Source: Crassaminicella thermophila (GTDB lineage Bacteria; Bacillota; Clostridia; Peptostreptococcales; Thermotaleaceae). Taken from it: 64,000 nucleotides of DNA. The stretch is taken from NCBI RefSeq assembly GCF_008152325.1, contig NZ_CP042243.1, positions 310,001 to 374,000 on the forward strand, given 5' to 3'. Each line of letters starts with the position of its first letter. The first letter of the stretch is position 1. The translations under genes were made by a program, and so were the position numbers. Positions 17,887 to 27,392 of the stretch are shown one piece after another. The notes beneath the pieces were generated by a model. It did not search any database, was not told where the DNA came from, and saw only the letters and a list, made by a program, of their open reading frames with translations.

Positions 17887-17953
17887 TTTTTATATCACCT
17901 CTATAGATAAAATAAGGAGTTGGAATTTTCACAATTTAACTTTATTCTAGCAT

Positions 17954-17982
17954 ATTATAGCTAAAAATAAAAGGTCATTCAA
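17954..17982 (-). promoter_or_regulatory. Promoter of the minus-strand DUF-type gene
   Basis: On the minus strand TTGAAT (17982-17977), 17-base spacer, TATAAT (17959-17954). Confidence 0.65.
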
Positions 17983-18104
17983 AGAAATTAAATAGGTGTA
18001 AATAATGGAAAAAATTCTATATGATAGATTTTGAAAAAAGAAAAAAGAGGCATTTATCATGGTAAAATTTTAAAAAATACATGCCTAAATTGAGAAAAAT
18101 AAAG

Positions 18105-18173
18105 TTGACAACAACAAGAGCATGTGATAAAATAATTATTTTCTTGACAGAACCCTACCCCTTGTTGTATACT
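18105..18173 (+). promoter_or_regulatory. Two tandem promoters of carD
   Basis: P1: TTGACA (18105-18110), 17-base spacer ending TGTGA, TAAAAT (18128-18133). P2: TTGACA (18144-18149), 18-base spacer, TATACT (18168-18173). Both have perfect -35 hexamers and point at carD. Confidence 0.7.
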
Positions 18174-18210
18174 ATATATAGGCAATGTGCAATGTGGGAG
18201 GTTTTGCTCA

Positions 18211-18687
18211 ATGTTTAATATTGGTGATAAGGTTGTTTATCCTATGCATGGTGCGGGAATTATTGAATCGATAGAAGAAAAAGAGATACTAGGAACGAAG
18301 CGGAAATATTACATTATGAGGATGCCCCTAGGAGATATGAAAGTAATGATACCTCTTGATAATGTAAATGATGTTGGATTAAGACAAATTATATCAATGA
18401 CAGAAGTGGATCAAGTAGTAGCCGTTTTAAATGATGATATTTCTAAGATGCCTAAAAATTGGAATAGGCGATATAGAGCAAATATGGATAAGATAAAAAG
18501 CGGAGACATATATGAGGTTGCCATGGTAGTTAGGAATTTGACCCTTAGAGATAGAGAGAAAGGCCTATCAACAGGGGAAAGAAAAATGCTTGCTAATGCA
18601 AAACAGATTTTAATTAGTGAAATTGTATTAGCTAAAGGAATGAAAGAAAAAGATGTTGAAGACTTAATTGATACGGCTATTCAATAA
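18211..18687 (+). CDS. CarD/CdnL family RNA polymerase-binding transcription regulator
   Basis: CarD-type proteins bind the beta subunit of RNA polymerase through a Tudor-like RID domain and tune open-complex stability, often at rRNA promoters. The 158-residue protein has the N-terminal RID pattern MFNIGDKVVYPMHGAGIIESIE and YYIMRMPLGDMKVMIPLDN, followed by a helical C-terminal domain (GERKMLANAKQILISEI). ATG 18211 is preceded by GGGAGG; the longer frame from 18187 runs through this RBS and is rejected. It is a single-gene unit with tandem strong promoters and its own terminator. Confidence 0.92.
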   Translation: MFNIGDKVVYPMHGAGIIESIEEKEILGTKRKYYIMRMPLGDMKVMIPLDNVNDVGLRQIISMTEVDQVVAVLNDDISKMPKNWNRRYRANMDKIKSGDIYEVAMVVRNLTLRDREKGLSTGERKMLANAKQILISEIVLAKGMKEKDVEDLIDTAIQ

Positions 18688-18700
18688 TTCTGAAAATGTG

Positions 18701-18729
18701 AGGAGCGTCATAAAGACGCTTCATTTTTG
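18701..18729 (+). terminator. Terminator after carD
   Basis: Stem GGAGCGTC / GACGCTTC (18702-18709, 18715-18722, one G.T pair), loop ATAAA, tail ATTTTTG. Confidence 0.8.
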
Positions 18730-18770
18730 TTAGTTTCATGAGAAGAAATTACCAAAATATACAAATTGTA

Positions 18771-18798
18771 TTGAAATAAGGAATGATTTAGTTATAAA
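18771..18798 (+). promoter_or_regulatory. Promoter of the PIN/TRAM gene
   Basis: TTGAAA (18771-18776), 16-base spacer, TATAAA (18793-18798), about 45 bases upstream of the start codon. Confidence 0.5.
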
Positions 18799-18843
18799 AT
18801 AAAGTTATGTGGTTATACTTAAAGATAGGAGGTGAGTGCACAT

Positions 18844-19962
18844 ATGTTTAATAAAATTGTTAGAGGGGCTTTAACGTTAGCTGGTGCTTCTGTAGGATAT
18901 GCAATGGCTATGCTCTTAACAAAATTAGCTATAGTGCAAAGTTTTATACAAATACCTGAAATAACACCTATAATGGGAATTGTTATTAACGTTATTGGTG
19001 CAATTGCTGGTGGAATTATATTTTTTATTATTACTCCGTGGTTGATGGAAAAAGGTTTAAGTTCAGCAAATTGGATAGAGGGAGAACTGCAAAAAATTCC
19101 TACAACAGATATGATTATTGGTTCGGTAGGATTGATTATAGGACTTTTTATTGCATATTTAATTAGTCAATTGTTAATGGGAATATCTATTCCTTTTGTT
19201 GGAACTATTTTATCAATTTTACTGTATATATTTTTAGGATACTTAGGTGTAAGTCTTGCTACGAAGAAAAGAGATGATTTAGGGAATTTATCAAACTTAC
19301 TAAAAAAAACTACATTACTTAAGGAAAAAGAAGACACAAAGACTAAAAACGATAGCATACCTAAAATATTAGATACAAGTGTTATTATTGACGGTAGGAT
19401 TGCAGATATTACAAAAACTGGATTTGTGGAAGGGCCTATTGTAATTCCTGAATTTGTTCTTGAAGAACTAAGACATATTGCAGATTCTTCAGATAGTTTA
19501 AAAAGAGCAAGAGGTAGGAGAGGACTAGATATTTTAAATCGTATACAGAAGGAACTTCAAGTAGAAGTACAAATTACTGATAAAGATTTTGAAGAGGTTG
19601 CAGAAGTTGATATTAAACTTTTAAGGCTTGCTCAGTTTATGGGAGGAAAAGTTGTAACGAATGATTATAATTTGAATAAAGTAGCTGAACTGCAAGGAGT
19701 ACCAGTATTAAACATTAATGAATTGGCTAATGCAGTAAAACCAGTAGTGCTACCAGGTGAAGAAATGATTGTGCAAGTAATTAAAGAAGGAAAAGAATCA
19801 GGTCAAGGAGTAGCATACTTAGATGATGGAACTATGATTGTTGTAGAAGGTGGAAGAAAACATATCGGAGAAACAATGGATGTATTGGTTACAAGTGTAT
19901 TGCAAACGGCGGCAGGCAGAATGATATTTGCAAAACCAAAAGTAGTTGATAAAACAGCATAA
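18844..19962 (+). CDS. yacL: PIN/TRAM domain-containing membrane protein (YacL family)
   Basis: Four hydrophobic N-terminal segments (within about residues 8-140) anchor a cytosolic PIN-type ribonuclease domain starting [16 protein letters not shown] with acidic active-site residues ([37 protein letters not shown]). A TRAM RNA-binding domain closes the protein ([22 protein letters not shown]). The ATG at 18844 is eight bases after AGGAGGTGA; the GTG at 18832 lies inside the RBS. At about 372 residues it matches YacL of Bacillus, which also neighbours ispD-ispF. The RNA target is unknown. Confidence 0.93.
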   Translation: MFNKIVRGALTLAGASVGYAMAMLLTKLAIVQSFIQIPEITPIMGIVINVIGAIAGGIIFFIITPWLMEKGLSSANWIEGELQKIPTTDMIIGSVGLIIGLFIAYLISQLLMGISIPFVGTILSILLYIFLGYLGVSLATKKRDDLGNLSNLLKKTTLLKEKEDTKTKNDSIPKILDTSVIIDGRIADITKTGFVEGPIVIPEFVLEELRHIADSSDSLKRARGRRGLDILNRIQKELQVEVQITDKDFEEVAEVDIKLLRLAQFMGGKVVTNDYNLNKVAELQGVPVLNINELANAVKPVVLPGEEMIVQVIKEGKESGQGVAYLDDGTMIVVEGGRKHIGETMDVLVTSVLQTAAGRMIFAKPKVVDKTA

Positions 19963-19982
19963 TATTTTATAATAAAATTATA

Positions 19983-20008
19983 CCCAGCATATGCTGGGAT
20001 TTATTTTG
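19983..20008 (+). terminator. Hairpin between yacL and ispD
   Basis: Perfect palindrome CCCAGCATATGCTGGG (19983-19998) followed by ATTTATTTTG. The T tract is interrupted, so termination may be partial and some read-through into ispD is likely. Confidence 0.6.
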
Positions 20009-20027
20009 ATTATTAGGAGTGAATAAC

Positions 20028-20732
20028 TTGTATAAGGATAAATTTGTTTCTGTTATTATTGCAGCAGCAGGACAAGGAAAAAGAATGAATAGTAAAGTGA
20101 ATAAACAGTATTTGAAGCTTTGTAATAAGCCTGTATTAGCTCATACTATTGATATTTTTGAAAAATGCTCATGGGTAGATGAGATTATTGTTGTAACACA
20201 TTCAAATGAAATAGAATATTGCAAAGAGAATGTCATAAAGGTTTATGGATTTAAAAAAGTTATAAGAGTCATAGCTGGAGGAAGTACAAGGCAGGAATCT
20301 GTATTTAATGGATTAAAGTCAGTAGATAAAAGGTGTAGTATTGTAATGATTCATGACGGTGCAAGACCATTCATAAGAGAGGAATATATTTTAAACAGTA
20401 TAGATGAAGCTGTTAAATATAAAGCTGTAGGTATTGGAGTTTATGTAAAAGATACAATAAAGGTAGTAGATGAAGATGGATATATTGTTAATACGCCTGA
20501 TAGAAAATTTCTTTGGGCTATACAAACTCCTCAAACTTTTGATTATGATCTTTTAATGAAAGCTTATGAAAAAGCAATAAAAGAAGGATTCTTAGGAACA
20601 GATGATACAAGTTTAGTAGAAAGAATAAATCAAAAGGTTAAGATGATTATGGGAAGTTATGATAATATCAAAATCACTACGCCGGAAGATTTATATATAG
20701 GAGAAGCAATTTTAAAAAGTAGAGAAAATTAA
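20028..20732 (+). CDS. ispD: 2-C-methyl-D-erythritol 4-phosphate cytidylyltransferase
   Basis: Third step of the MEP isoprenoid pathway: MEP plus CTP gives CDP-ME. About 234 residues. The CTP-binding N-terminal signature AAAGQGKRMNSKVNKQYL, the HDGARPF motif and the C-terminal TDDTSLVE are all present. A TTG start at 20028 is preferred, eight bases after AGGAG (20015-20019); the GTG at 20019 overlaps the RBS. It is followed 12 bases later by ispF, the usual partner. Confidence 0.95.
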   Translation: MYKDKFVSVIIAAAGQGKRMNSKVNKQYLKLCNKPVLAHTIDIFEKCSWVDEIIVVTHSNEIEYCKENVIKVYGFKKVIRVIAGGSTRQESVFNGLKSVDKRCSIVMIHDGARPFIREEYILNSIDEAVKYKAVGIGVYVKDTIKVVDEDGYIVNTPDRKFLWAIQTPQTFDYDLLMKAYEKAIKEGFLGTDDTSLVERINQKVKMIMGSYDNIKITTPEDLYIGEAILKSREN

Positions 20733-20744
20733 GGAGGGTAATGT

Positions 20745-21230
20745 ATGAGAGTTGGTATGGGCTATGATGTACATAAATTGGTAAAAGGAAGGAAATTAAT
20801 CCTTGGTGGAGTAGAAATTTCTTATGAAAAAGGATTATTAGGACATTCTGATGCAGACGTTTTGCTTCATGCTATAAAAGATTCGCTGCTTGGGGCAGCA
20901 GCACTTGGAGATATTGGTAAGCATTTTCCAGATACGGATGAAAGGTTTAAGGGTGTTTCAAGTATAAAATTATTATTAGAAGTAAAAAATATGCTTATTA
21001 ATAGAGGTTATAAGGTTAATAATGTAGATGCAACTATTATTGCTCAAAAGCCAAAGATGGCGCCTTATATTGAAGAAATGAGAAAAAATATAGCAAACGC
21101 ATTAGGAGTAGAAGTGGATAGAATAAATGTAAAGGCTACAACTACGGAAGGGTTAGGATTTACTGGTACAGGTGAAGGAATTGCTGCTCAAGCAATAGCA
21201 AGTATTGAGAGATTTTCTGTTGACAAATAA
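20745..21230 (+). CDS. ispF: 2-C-methyl-D-erythritol 2,4-cyclodiphosphate synthase
   Basis: Cyclises CDP-ME 2-phosphate in the MEP pathway. 161 residues. Metal-binding Asp and His are in GYDVHKL (residues 6-12) and [11 protein letters not shown], and the signature [17 protein letters not shown] is present near the C-terminus. RBS AAGGAGGG. Its last codons contain the -35 element of the proS T-box promoter. Confidence 0.97.
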   Translation: MRVGMGYDVHKLVKGRKLILGGVEISYEKGLLGHSDADVLLHAIKDSLLGAAALGDIGKHFPDTDERFKGVSSIKLLLEVKNMLINRGYKVNNVDATIIAQKPKMAPYIEEMRKNIANALGVEVDRINVKATTTEGLGFTGTGEGIAAQAIASIERFSVDK

Positions 21231-21248
21231 GGTTGAATTGGTTAATAT
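21220..21248 (+). promoter_or_regulatory. Promoter of the proS T-box transcript
   Basis: TTGACA (21220-21225), 17-base spacer, TAATAT (21243-21248). The -35 lies inside the ispF stop region. Expected start near 21255. Confidence 0.8.
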
Positions 21249-21254
21249 GTACTT

Positions 21255-21410
21255 AAGTTAAATATAGATAAAAGCTGTGATAGGGAATATTAGAATAGAT
21301 AATCCTTTATAACGAAACTAAGAAAGTTCCATTTGGAATTAACTAGAGTGGTACCGCGGAAAAATTTAACCTTTCGTCTCTATAGAGCTGTTGAGATGGA
21401 AGGTTTTTTA
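21255..21410 (+). ncRNA. Short T-box leader upstream of proS
   Basis: The T-box sequence AGAGTGGTACCGCGG is at 21345-21359. The terminator is AACCTTTCGTCTC (21369-21381) with GAGATGGAAGGTT (21394-21406) plus T run. A stem III-like hairpin AGTTCC/GGAATT lies at about 21325-21340. Between the inferred start and the T-box there are only about 90 bases, far less than a canonical Stem I plus Stem II. The 5' part (GATAGGGAATATTAG, then AATAGATAATCC) resembles the beginning of a usual clostridial Stem I. A CCT proline codon occurs at 21304-21306, on the 3' side of a possible short stem. It is either an ultrashort T-box or one with an internal deletion. Confidence 0.8.
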
Positions 21411-21430
21411 ATGTAAAGGAGAGAATAGTC

Positions 21431-23149
21431 ATGAGAATGTCAAGAATGTATCTTCATACCTTAAGAGAAGTGCCTAGTGATGCAGAAATACCAAGTCATA
21501 AATTATTGCTCAGAGCAGGAATGATTAAAAAGCTTGTTTCTGGAGTTTATGGCTATATGCCTTTAGGCTATAGGGTGATAAGGAAAATTGAGCAAATTAT
21601 TAGAGAAGAGATGGACAAAAAGGGTGCTCAAGAATTATTAATGTCAGCTGTTCAACCAGCAGAACTTTGGAAAGAATCAGGAAGATGGTTTGACTTTGGT
21701 CCAGAAATGTTCCGTTTAAAGGATAGGCATGATAGAGAATTTTGTTTAGGGCCTACCCATGAAGAGGTATTTACTGATATTGTAAGAAACGATGTGAAAT
21801 CCTATAAGGAGCTTCCTTTAAATATCTATCAAATCCAAACAAAGTATAGAGATGAAAAAAGACCAAGATTTGGACTTATGCGATCTCGTGAATTTATAAT
21901 GAAGGATGCGTATTCTTTTGATAGAGATTGGGAAGGATTAGATAAAAGTTATTGGGATATGTATGATGCTTATAGCAAAATTTTTACAAGATGTGGACTA
22001 AAATTTAGACCTGTTGAAGCAGATACAGGGGCAATGGGAGGAAGTGATTCCTATGAGTTTACAGCCTTATCTGATTTTGGTGAAGGGGTAATTGCTTATT
22101 GTGATGCGTGTGATTTTGCAGCTACAACAGAAAGAGCCGCTTGTTTAGTAGACATTCCTAAGCAGGATTTAGAGGAAAAGGAATTAAGAGAGATTCATAC
22201 ACCGAATGTAAAGACGATTGAAGAACTTGAAGGATTTTTAAATGTAGAAGGACATAGATTGTTAAAAACTCTTTTATTCAAAGTAAAAGGTAAATTGGTT
22301 GCAGCAGTAATAAGAGGAGATCGAGAATTAAACGAAACAAAATTAATTAATGCTTTAAAGATTCCAGAACATGAATTAGAGTTTGCAACCCCAGAAGATA
22401 TTAAAGAATATACAAAAGCAGAAGTTGGATTTGCAGGACCGGTAGGACTTAAAAATGTAATGATAGTTGCAGATGAAGAGGTTCCTAAGCTTAAGAATTT
22501 GATTACAGGAGCTAATAAAACAGATTATCACATAGAAAATGTAAACTATGGAAGAGATTTCGAAGCAGATATTATAACTGATTTAAAATTAATCCAAGAA
22601 GGAGACAAATGTCCAAAATGCCAAGGGCCTGTTAAATTAGCAAGAGGTATTGAAGTTGGACAAATTTTCAAATTAGGAACAAAATATAGTGAAGTTTTTG
22701 GTGCTAAATATACAGATGAAAATGTAAAAGAACAGCCTATGGTGATGGGATGTTATGGTATAGGTGTTTCTAGAACTATGGCAGCTATTATTGAACAGCA
22801 CCATGATGAAAATGGTATTATATGGCCGTTGGAAGTAGCACCTTATCACGTTATAATTTCTGTGGTAAATGTTAAAAATGAAGAACAAATGAAGCTAGGT
22901 GAAAAATTATATCAAGAGTTATTAAATGCAAATGTAGAAGTGTTGTTAGATGATCGTCCTGAAAGAGCAGGCGTTAAGTTTAAAGATGCAGATCTTATAG
23001 GAATTCCAATTAGAATTACAGTAGGAAAGAAAGCATCAGAAGGAATTGTGGAGTATAAGTTAAGAAGCGAAGAAGATAAACAAGAATTTATGTATGATAA
23101 AGCAGTTTCAAATGTATTAGAAATGTTGAAAAAAGCTGGTATAAAGTAA
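21431..23149 (+). CDS. proS: Prolyl-tRNA synthetase (bacterial type)
   Basis: Charges tRNA-Pro. A class II synthetase of 572 residues with motif 2 ([24 protein letters not shown]), an INS editing domain inserted between motifs 2 and 3 that removes Ala-tRNA-Pro, motif 3 ([15 protein letters not shown]) and a C-terminal anticodon-binding domain. RBS AAAGGAGAG lies upstream of ATG 21431. It is controlled by the T-box leader directly upstream. Confidence 0.97.
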   Translation: MRMSRMYLHTLREVPSDAEIPSHKLLLRAGMIKKLVSGVYGYMPLGYRVIRKIEQIIREEMDKKGAQELLMSAVQPAELWKESGRWFDFGPEMFRLKDRHDREFCLGPTHEEVFTDIVRNDVKSYKELPLNIYQIQTKYRDEKRPRFGLMRSREFIMKDAYSFDRDWEGLDKSYWDMYDAYSKIFTRCGLKFRPVEADTGAMGGSDSYEFTALSDFGEGVIAYCDACDFAATTERAACLVDIPKQDLEEKELREIHTPNVKTIEELEGFLNVEGHRLLKTLLFKVKGKLVAAVIRGDRELNETKLINALKIPEHELEFATPEDIKEYTKAEVGFAGPVGLKNVMIVADEEVPKLKNLITGANKTDYHIENVNYGRDFEADIITDLKLIQEGDKCPKCQGPVKLARGIEVGQIFKLGTKYSEVFGAKYTDENVKEQPMVMGCYGIGVSRTMAAIIEQHHDENGIIWPLEVAPYHVIISVVNVKNEEQMKLGEKLYQELLNANVEVLLDDRPERAGVKFKDADLIGIPIRITVGKKASEGIVEYKLRSEEDKQEFMYDKAVSNVLEMLKKAGIK

Positions 23150-23154
23150 AATAC

Positions 23155-23174
23155 ATACCCTCTACAGAGGGTAT
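23155..23174 (+). terminator. Hairpin after proS
   Basis: ATACCCTCT (23155-23163) and AGAGGGTAT (23166-23174) form a near-perfect hairpin six bases after the stop, with only TTTG as tail. It is probably a weak terminator. Confidence 0.55.
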
Positions 23175-23298
23175 TTGAGCTTGTTGATAAAGTTATATTT
23201 ATATTGAAAAATAACGCTTATAAACAAAGCTTTATAGAAAACTAAGATTCATTCGCTTTTATTTTCCACTCATAAATTATATTTTATATACAATAAGA

Positions 23299-23326
23299 TA
23301 CCCTCTAAAGAGGGCATTTTCTTTTT
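23299..23326 (+). terminator. Second copy of the same hairpin, with a better T tract
   Basis: ATACCCTCT / AGAGGGCAT (23298-23317) repeats the sequence of the hairpin at 23155 and is followed by TTTCTTTTT. Together they may form a tandem terminator for proS. The roughly 125 bases between them show no coding potential. Confidence 0.65.
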
Positions 23327-23375
23327 AGAATATAAACAGAAGAAGAGGGTAAAATATGATACAAAATCAAATTTG

Positions 23376-23404
23376 TTGATAATAAAAGATTTTTTAGATA
23401 TAAT
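23376..23404 (+). promoter_or_regulatory. Promoter of gltX
   Basis: TTGATA (23376-23381), 17-base spacer, TATAAT (23399-23404). Confidence 0.75.
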
Positions 23405-23444
23405 AAACTAATATAAAAAGTATATAAATTTAGGAGGAAGCAGT

Positions 23445-24926
23445 ATGACGGTAAGGGTTCGATTTGCACCAAGTCCTACAGGATTTGTACATATAGGGAG
23501 TTTAAGAACGGCATTATATAATTATCTCTTTGCAAAGCAAAAAGGGGGTAAATATATACTAAGAGTAGAAGATACTGACCAAACAAGGTATGTTGAGGGT
23601 GCTATAGAAAATATGATTGAGGCTTTAAAATGGGCTGGTATTGAGCATGATGAAGGAGTTATGCTAGAAAACGGAAAACTAGTGCAAAAAGGAGAATATG
23701 GACCATATATACAGTCAGAAAGACTAGAAATATATCAAAAGTATATTAATCAATTGATTGAAAATGGACATGCTTATTATTGTTTCTGTTCGAAGGAAAG
23801 ATTAGACGAAGTAAGAGAAGCCCAAAAAGAACGTGGAGAAACTGCAAGATATGATGGACATTGTAGAAATATTTCAATAGAGGAAGCAAAGAAAAGGATT
23901 GCAAATGGAGAAGAGCATGTAGTAAGATTAAAGTTGCCTGAAAATCATGATATAGCTTTTCATGATGTTATTAGAGGAAATGTAGTTGTTAATACGAATG
24001 ATTTAGATGATCAAGTTTTAATAAAAACAGATGGATTCCCAACATATCATTTTGCAGTTGTAGTAGATGATCACCTAATGGGAATTACCCATGTAATTCG
24101 TGGAGAGGAATGGGTACCTTCTACTCCGAAGCATGTATATACTTATGAAGCCTTTGGTTGGGAAGCGCCGAAATTTGTACATCTTCCAAACATATTAAAT
24201 AAAGATAGAAAAAAATTGAGCAAAAGACAGGGAGATGTTGCTGCAGAGGACTTTAAAAATAAAGGGTATCTTCCAGAAGGATTGATAAACTACTTAGCAT
24301 TAGTAGGATGGAGCCCTGAAGACAATCAAGAGATTTTTTCTATGGAAGAATTAATAGAGAAATTTTCTTTAGAGAGAGTGTCAAAAAGTGGAGGAGTATT
24401 TGATACAGATAAATTAAATTGGATAAACAGTCATTATATAAAAGAAGCTCCTATTGATGAGATTACTGATTTAGCTATACCACATCTTGTGAAAGCAGGA
24501 TATATTAAAGAAGATGAAAAGAAAGAAAAATATCAATGGTTAAAAGATATGGTAACTGTATTAAAAGATAGAATCTCTTACGTAGGAGAGATTACAGAAA
24601 AAGTAGATATTTTCTTTAAAACAGAAATAAAACCAGCAGATGAACAAGCAGAAGAAATATTAAAGTTAGACCATCTACCACATCTATTAGAAGTATTTGC
24701 AAAAAAGGTTGAAGAAGCTGAACAGATAGATGAAGAGTTTGGAAAAAAAGCATTTAAAAGTATTCAGAAAGAAACAGGGTATAAAGGGAAAAATCTTTTT
24801 ATGCCAATTAGAGTAGCATTAACAGGAGAAGTACACGGACCAGATTTGCCACTTATGATGAAAGTTTTAGGGAAACAAAATATATTATCACGCATAGAAT
24901 ATGTAAAAAAACACTTATTAAGATAA
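23445..24926 (+). CDS. gltX: Glutamyl-tRNA synthetase
   Basis: Charges tRNA-Glu (and, in a non-discriminating enzyme, tRNA-Gln). A class I synthetase of 493 residues with the HIGS form of the HIGH motif (residues 16-19, [20 protein letters not shown]) and the KMSKS equivalent KKLSKRQG, then a helical anticodon-binding domain. RBS TAGGAGGAAG. It has its own promoter. No T-box was seen in front of it. A separate GlnRS in this window suggests it may be discriminating, but I cannot tell. Confidence 0.97.
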   Translation: MTVRVRFAPSPTGFVHIGSLRTALYNYLFAKQKGGKYILRVEDTDQTRYVEGAIENMIEALKWAGIEHDEGVMLENGKLVQKGEYGPYIQSERLEIYQKYINQLIENGHAYYCFCSKERLDEVREAQKERGETARYDGHCRNISIEEAKKRIANGEEHVVRLKLPENHDIAFHDVIRGNVVVNTNDLDDQVLIKTDGFPTYHFAVVVDDHLMGITHVIRGEEWVPSTPKHVYTYEAFGWEAPKFVHLPNILNKDRKKLSKRQGDVAAEDFKNKGYLPEGLINYLALVGWSPEDNQEIFSMEELIEKFSLERVSKSGGVFDTDKLNWINSHYIKEAPIDEITDLAIPHLVKAGYIKEDEKKEKYQWLKDMVTVLKDRISYVGEITEKVDIFFKTEIKPADEQAEEILKLDHLPHLLEVFAKKVEEAEQIDEEFGKKAFKSIQKETGYKGKNLFMPIRVALTGEVHGPDLPLMMKVLGKQNILSRIEYVKKHLLR

Positions 24927-24939
24927 ATGCAGTGATTAG

Positions 24940-25161
24940 GAGAGTAGGTTTAAAAGAACTGACAGAGAAAAGCTATCGTAGGCTGAGAGTAGCTTAAGTA
25001 TTTTTTAAACTGAAATGCACCTATGAGCAGTTGGCTGAAATATGAGTGAGTAGGTCAAACCGGTTAGCACCGTTACATGCAAAAAAGCTGAGGATATATC
25101 CTAAGCAGAGTGGAACCGCGGAAAACCTTCGTCTCTGTATGTGAGAAGAAGGTTTTTTTAT
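24940..25161 (+). ncRNA. T-box leader, probably cysteine-specific, upstream of cysE-cysS
   Basis: A full-size T-box. The 5' domain has the AG-rich bulge elements (GGAGAGTAGG, GGCTGAGAGTAGC), the specifier region GAAATGCACC contains TGC, a cysteine codon, at about 25014-25018, and the T-box AGAGTGGAACCGCGG is at 25107-25121. The terminator is AACCTTCGTCTC (25124-25135) with GAGAAGAAGGTT (25143-25154) plus seven T. The downstream genes for cysteine synthesis and Cys-tRNA charging agree with the specifier. No separate promoter is obvious, so it may be reached from gltX. Confidence 0.92.
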
Positions 25162-25189
25162 TTGTTCAAAATTGAAAGGAGGATAGAAT

Positions 25190-25867
25190 ATGTTTAAGTT
25201 TATAAAAGAAATAAATGAAGAAATAGAAGCAATTTTAGAGAGAGATCCTGCTGCGAAAAGTAGATTAGAAGTGCTTTTGTGTTATCCGTGCATTCATAGT
25301 ATTATTAGCCATAGGATTGCGCATACTTTGTATAAGAGAGGTTTTGTAGTGTTAGCTAGGTTTATATCCCAAGTAAGCAGATTTTTTACAGGGATAGAAA
25401 TACATCCAGGAGCTAAAATAGGAAAGAGATTATTTATAGACCATGGGATGGGAGTAGTTATAGGAGAAACGACAGAAATAGGAGATAATGTAACTATCTA
25501 TCAAGGGGCTACATTAGGAGGAACAGGAAAAGAAACAGGAAAAAGGCATCCTACAATAGGAAATAATGTGGTAATTAGTAGTGGTGCAAAGGTGTTAGGA
25601 CCATTTAAAGTAGGAGATAATTCTAAGATAGGTTCAGGTTCTGTAGTATTAAAGGAAGTGCCGCCAAATTGTACTGTAGTGGGGGTACCGGGGCGCATTG
25701 TTATAAAAGATAATGTTAAGATTCAAAGTATGCATAAGCCTGAAATTGATTTAGATCAAATTCATTTACCTGATCCAATAATGCAAGAGCTTGAATGTCT
25801 AAGAAAAAGAATTGCTGATTTAGAGAAAAAAATAAAAGAGGGGGAAAAAAGGGATGAAAATATATAA
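25190..25867 (+). CDS. cysE: Serine O-acetyltransferase
   Basis: Makes O-acetylserine from serine and acetyl-CoA, the first step of cysteine synthesis. 225 residues. N-terminal helical domain ([28 protein letters not shown]) and left-handed beta-helix of hexapeptide repeats ([40 protein letters not shown]) with the catalytic Asp-His around IDHG. RBS AAAGGAGGAT. It follows the cysteine T-box and overlaps cysS by 14 bases, so both genes respond to uncharged tRNA-Cys. Confidence 0.97.
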   Translation: MFKFIKEINEEIEAILERDPAAKSRLEVLLCYPCIHSIISHRIAHTLYKRGFVVLARFISQVSRFFTGIEIHPGAKIGKRLFIDHGMGVVIGETTEIGDNVTIYQGATLGGTGKETGKRHPTIGNNVVISSGAKVLGPFKVGDNSKIGSGSVVLKEVPPNCTVVGVPGRIVIKDNVKIQSMHKPEIDLDQIHLPDPIMQELECLRKRIADLEKKIKEGEKRDENI

Positions 25868-27251
25868 CACACTTACAAGGAAAAAAGAAGAATTTGTACC
25901 TATAAATCCAGATGAAGTAAAAATATATGCTTGCGGGCCAACGGTTTACAACTATTTTCATATTGGAAATGCAAGACCTTTTGTTGTATTTGATACATTA
26001 AGAAGATATTTAGAGTATAGAGGTTATAAGGTTAAATTTGTACAGAACTTTACAGATGTTGATGACAAAATTATTAATCGTGCAAATGAAGAAGGAATAA
26101 CACCTAAAGAAGTTAGTGAAAAATATATAGAAGAATACTTCAAAGATGCAGGTGAAATTGGAGTAAAAAAGGCAGATGTTCATCCTAAGGTGACAGAAAA
26201 TATGCAAGATATAATTAAGTTTATACAAAGGCTTATTGATAAAGGGTATGCATATGAAGCAGAGGGAGATGTATATTTTGATACCTCTAAATTTGAGGAA
26301 TACGGAAAGTTATCAAAGCAAAGTATAGAAGATTTAGAAGCTGGAGCTAGAATTGAGATAAATGATATAAAAAGACATCCTATGGATTTTGCTCTTTGGA
26401 AAGCACAAAAGGTAGGAGAAATTGCATGGGATAGCCCATGGGGTAAAGGTAGACCAGGTTGGCATATTGAGTGCTCTGTTATGGCTATGAAGTATTTAGG
26501 AGAGACAATTGATATTCATGGAGGAGGGCAAGATTTGATTTTTCCTCACCATGAAAACGAAATTGCGCAGAGTGAGGCTTGTACAGGAAAACCATTTGCA
26601 AAATACTGGATGCATAATGGATATATAACTATCAATAACGAAAAAATGTCAAAGTCAAAGGGAAATTTCTTTACTGTAAGGGATATACTAAAAGATTTTG
26701 ATGGTGAAGTTGTTCGCTTCTTCTTGTTATCTGCACAATATAGAAATCCAATTAACTTTAGCAGAGATCTTATGGAACAAGCGAAAAATGGATTAGAAAG
26801 ATTATATAATGCAAAGAACAATCTAAAACACTTATTGGATAATGTTGCAGAAGGAAATATGAATGATGAAGAAAAAGAAAAATTTAAAGAGCTTGAAAAA
26901 TACAAAGATAAGTTTATTAGTGCAATGGATGATGACCTAAATACTGCAGATGGGATTGCAGCAGTGTTTGAATTGGTAAAAACTATTAATTCTAGTGTAA
27001 ATTCAAATGCTTCAAAAGAGTTTATTCAAAAAAGCTTGGATTTGTTTTTAGAGCTAACAAATGTACTAGGTCTTGTAACAAAGGAAGAAGAAGCATTGGA
27101 TGAAGAAATTGAAAAGCTTGTTAAGATGAGGCAAGAAGCAAGAAAAAATAGAGATTTTGCATTAGCAGATAAAATAAGAGATGATTTAAAGGCAAGAGGG
27201 ATTGTATTAGAGGATACGCCTCAAGGAACAAAATGGACTATCAAAAAATAA
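25854..27251 (+). CDS. cysS: Cysteinyl-tRNA synthetase
   Basis: Charges tRNA-Cys. 465 residues, class I. Zinc-binding Cys in YACGPTVYN, the HIGN form of HIGH ([14 protein letters not shown]), a second zinc ligand in WHIECS, and KMSKSKGN. The start overlaps the end of cysE (ATG 25854, cysE stop 25865-25867), implying translational coupling. A terminator follows. Confidence 0.97.
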   Translation: MKIYNTLTRKKEEFVPINPDEVKIYACGPTVYNYFHIGNARPFVVFDTLRRYLEYRGYKVKFVQNFTDVDDKIINRANEEGITPKEVSEKYIEEYFKDAGEIGVKKADVHPKVTENMQDIIKFIQRLIDKGYAYEAEGDVYFDTSKFEEYGKLSKQSIEDLEAGARIEINDIKRHPMDFALWKAQKVGEIAWDSPWGKGRPGWHIECSVMAMKYLGETIDIHGGGQDLIFPHHENEIAQSEACTGKPFAKYWMHNGYITINNEKMSKSKGNFFTVRDILKDFDGEVVRFFLLSAQYRNPINFSRDLMEQAKNGLERLYNAKNNLKHLLDNVAEGNMNDEEKEKFKELEKYKDKFISAMDDDLNTADGIAAVFELVKTINSSVNSNASKEFIQKSLDLFLELTNVLGLVTKEEEALDEEIEKLVKMRQEARKNRDFALADKIRDDLKARGIVLEDTPQGTKWTIKK

Positions 27252-27254
27252 AGT

Positions 27255-27306
27255 AGTTGTCAGTCCCTAAATGAAAGGAGTTTTAGGGACGACAACCTTT
27301 TATTTT
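27255..27306 (+). terminator. Terminator of cysE-cysS
   Basis: GTTGTC-A-GTCCCTAAA pairs with TTTAGGGAC-GACAAC (27256-27270 with 27282-27296), with one bulged base, followed by CTTTTATTTT. Confidence 0.8.
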
Positions 27307-27330
27307 ATTCATTTGAATAACTGAAAAATT

Positions 27331-27359
27331 TTGATATATTAACATGAATACGTTATAAT
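27331..27359 (+). promoter_or_regulatory. Promoter of glnS
   Basis: TTGATA (27331-27336), 17-base spacer, TATAAT (27354-27359). Confidence 0.8.
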
Positions 27360-27392
27360 TATATTCAAAATAGGGAGAAAGGTTGTGTAGCC

